A DNA stretch of 6,873 bases from Actinomyces viscosus (GTDB lineage: Bacteria > Bacteroidota > Bacteroidia > Flavobacteriales_D > Crocinitomicaceae): the NCBI GenBank assembly GCA_943326975.2, contig CALPVI020000092.1, forward strand, positions 1 to 6,873, written 5' to 3'. The position numbers and the translations under genes were made by a program. The notes below the pieces were generated by a model. It was not told the DNA's origin, did no database searches, and saw only the letters and a program-made list of their open reading frames with translations. Within the stretch, counting starts at the first letter, position 1, and the number at the start of each line of letters is the position of its first letter. This document shows positions 5,780 through 6,873 of this stretch, one piece after another.

Positions 5780-6640
5780 ATGGCACAATTATACGTTAAT
5801 TCAAATGGAACTATCTTAACAAATGATGGTCCAACAATTTTAGCAGGTAACAGAGGACACTTGTATGGTGATGGAGTGTTTGAAAGTATCCGAATTATGA
5901 ATGGTCGTCCGTTAAACATGGAAAACCATATCAAAAGATTAATTGAAGGAGCAAAAGCAATAAAAATAAGACCATCAGTTTTTTTTACTGCTGAATTTTT
6001 TGAAGAGAAAGTTCAAGATTTAATAAATAGATCTGAAATAAAAGAAGGAGGGAGATGTCGTATTTCTTTGGACAGAATGCCAGGAGGAACATATTCTCCA
6101 ACCTCAAATGAAGCTGTTTATTTTATTGAAGTATATTCAATTGAGAGCAATGATTTTGATTTAAACTCAAAAGGGTGGGAAGTTGATTTATATACTGACC
6201 TAAAAAAAACGAAAAATAGCCTATCTAATTTCAAGACAAAAAGCGGATTACTTTATGTTATGGCAGGAATCAATGCAACAGAACGTAAATTAGATGAAGT
6301 ATTAATAGGGAATGAAAAAGGTGCTATTTTAGAAAGTGCAAGCTCAAATATTTTTGTTGTTAGCAATGGTGTTTTGTATACTCCAGGTTTAGATGAAGGT
6401 TGTATTGCAGGGACAATGCGTATGCAAATCATCAATTTGGCTGTTTCTCACGGAATCAAAGTTTATGAGTGTACAATTTTTCCACAAAACATTATAGCTG
6501 CTGATGAAATCTTTTTGACAAATGCGATTCGAGGTATTACGTGGGTAAGTGGCTATAGAACAAAACGTTATTTTAATAATACAGCTCGTAAATTGGTTGC
6601 TTATTTGAATGATTATTGGGAAAATCAGTTAGGGGAATAG
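5780..6640 (+). CDS. Class IV PLP-dependent aminotransferase/lyase (PabC/IlvE/Dat superfamily)
   Basis: This is a 286-residue cytoplasmic PLP enzyme of fold type IV. Motifs in order are: HLYGDGVFESIRI (27-39), the family's 'yGDgvFE' element; NHIKRL (49-54), like the usual 'H..RL'; FKTKSGLLYVMA (151-162), where K152 best aligns with the PLP Schiff-base lysine; ILESASSNIFVV (183-194) with the conserved Glu E185; GCIAGTMR (207-214), the phosphate-binding GT-R loop; and FLTNAIRGITWV (245-256). All core elements are present. Superfamily members include branched-chain aminotransferase, D-alanine aminotransferase and 4-amino-4-deoxychorismate lyase (PabC, folate pathway). The length and the TNA-RGI ending fit a PabC-like lyase at least as well as a transaminase, but no residue I can see settles this, so I give no gene symbol. 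It is likely co-transcribed with the rhomboid gene 8 bp upstream. Confidence 0.88.
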   Translation: MAQLYVNSNGTILTNDGPTILAGNRGHLYGDGVFESIRIMNGRPLNMENHIKRLIEGAKAIKIRPSVFFTAEFFEEKVQDLINRSEIKEGGRCRISLDRMPGGTYSPTSNEAVYFIEVYSIESNDFDLNSKGWEVDLYTDLKKTKNSLSNFKTKSGLLYVMAGINATERKLDEVLIGNEKGAILESASSNIFVVSNGVLYTPGLDEGCIAGTMRMQIINLAVSHGIKVYECTIFPQNIIAADEIFLTNAIRGITWVSGYRTKRYFNNTARKLVAYLNDYWENQLGE

Positions 6641-6665
6641 TAATTTAGATTAAAGACTTTAAGAC

Positions 6666-6693
6666 AAAAGATTATAAACAAGTTTTATCTTTT
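6666..6693 (+). terminator. Candidate A/T-rich intrinsic terminator after the aminotransferase gene
   Basis: AAAAGAT (6666-6672) pairs with ATCTTTT (6687-6693). Inside, a small internal loop leads to AAA/TTT (6676-6678 with 6683-6685) closed by a CAAG tetraloop. The right arm is T-rich and flows into TTATTG. TAAGAC (6660-6665) and GTCTTA (6708-6713) could form an outer stem. The hairpin begins 26 bp after the stop codon, a normal place for a terminator, but its stem has little GC and is interrupted. Confidence 0.38.
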
Positions 6694-6714
6694 TATTGAT
6701 TTATTTAGTCTTAT

Positions 6715-6722
6715 TATTTTTG
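6715..6722 (+). promoter_or_regulatory. Candidate -7 promoter box for the DEAD-box helicase gene
   Basis: TATTTTTG is a perfect TAnnTTTG match. A TTG at 6696-6698 is 16 bp upstream, one base short of the usual range. If used, it gives a leader of roughly 70 nt, much longer than those inferred elsewhere in the window. A weaker box, TAACATTG (6771-6778), lies 20 bp before the start codon and is an alternative. The AT richness of the spacer makes a chance match plausible. Confidence 0.4.
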
Positions 6723-6798
6723 ATTGTAAATATCTTGAAACATTATTTCAAATCTCAATTTAATTAAAAGTAACATTGATATCAAATAAAATCTAAAA

Positions 6799-6873
6799 AT
6801 GAAAACATTTAAAGAACTTGGTGTAAAGGATCAATTTATCAAAGCGTTAGACGATATGAAAATTACTCGTCCT
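6799..6873 (+). CDS. DEAD-box ATP-dependent RNA helicase, N-terminal 25 codons
   Basis: The fragment MKTFKELGVKDQFIKALDDM plus KITRP runs off the right edge. The pattern F-x-E-L-G-(7 to 8 residues)-A-L-x-x-M-x-I-T-R-P is the start of a DEAD-box helicase core. F4 is the aromatic residue that precedes the Q motif, and RP would be followed by T-x-I-Q, which contacts adenine. Such proteins unwind or remodel RNA during ribosome assembly, mRNA decay and cold adaptation. Which subgroup this is cannot be told from 25 residues. The ATG at 6799 is the natural start, placing the conserved Phe at residue 4 without an extension. Confidence 0.82.
   Translation, partial: MKTFKELGVKDQFIKALDDMKITRP

Noticed and set aside
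5728..5934. Minus-strand open frame across the rhomboid/aminotransferase junction
   Set aside because: Antisense to two well-supported genes; no motif.
6253..6435. Minus-strand open frame inside the class IV enzyme gene
   Set aside because: Antisense to the conserved ESASSNIF and GTMR region, so a coding shadow.
1..6873. Possible defence, mobile or secondary-metabolism system
   Set aside because: Every gene but one belongs to a common housekeeping family; no transposase, integrase, repeat array, toxin-antitoxin pair or composition jump is visible.

Overview
This AT-rich window (GC around 30% by eye) looks like a chromosomal housekeeping segment from a member of the Bacteroidota, probably Flavobacteriales. 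Three observations support this. Genes lack Shine-Dalgarno sequences and have A/T-rich leaders. Several starts are preceded by a Bacteroidota-type -7 box (TAnnTTTG). The protein families (a tandem Usp protein with the GTHGMKG motif, a YcbB-like L,D-transpeptidase lipoprotein, a compact rhomboid, a class IV aminotransferase) are common there. The genus cannot be fixed from sequence alone.

Layout. Positions 1-5082 are read leftward and 5154-6873 rightward, diverging from a 71-bp gap at 5083-5153. Leftward from the gap come: a lipoprotein L,D-transpeptidase (5082-3499); ribulose-phosphate 3-epimerase rpe (3438-2788) with a DinB-like four-helix protein 5 bp behind it (2782-2342); a secreted protein of unknown function with a polybasic C-terminus (2281-1163), followed by a clear intrinsic terminator (1111-1087); and a tandem-domain universal stress protein (992-186) with a CvfB-type S1 RNA-binding protein 12 bp behind it, cut by the window edge (173-1). 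Rightward come: a rhomboid protease (5154-5771); a class IV PLP aminotransferase/lyase 8 bp behind it (5780-6640); and, after a 158-bp gap with a candidate terminator and promoter, the first 25 codons of a DEAD-box RNA helicase (6799 to the edge).

Inferred transcription units are ldt; rpe-dinB-like; the unknown secreted gene alone; usp-cvfB; rhomboid-aminotransferase; and the helicase. Perfect TAnnTTTG boxes lie 17 bp before usp and 14 bp before rpe. One-mismatch versions lie 13 bp before the unknown secreted gene and 16 bp before the rhomboid gene. These units therefore probably have very short 5' leaders. The rpe box lies inside the longest open frame, which argues for the internal start used here.

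The genes serve central metabolism, envelope maintenance, stress response and RNA metabolism. They do not form an obvious joint pathway. I see no mobile element, CRISPR array, defence system, tRNA or rRNA. The least explained item is the secreted 372-residue protein at 1163-2281.
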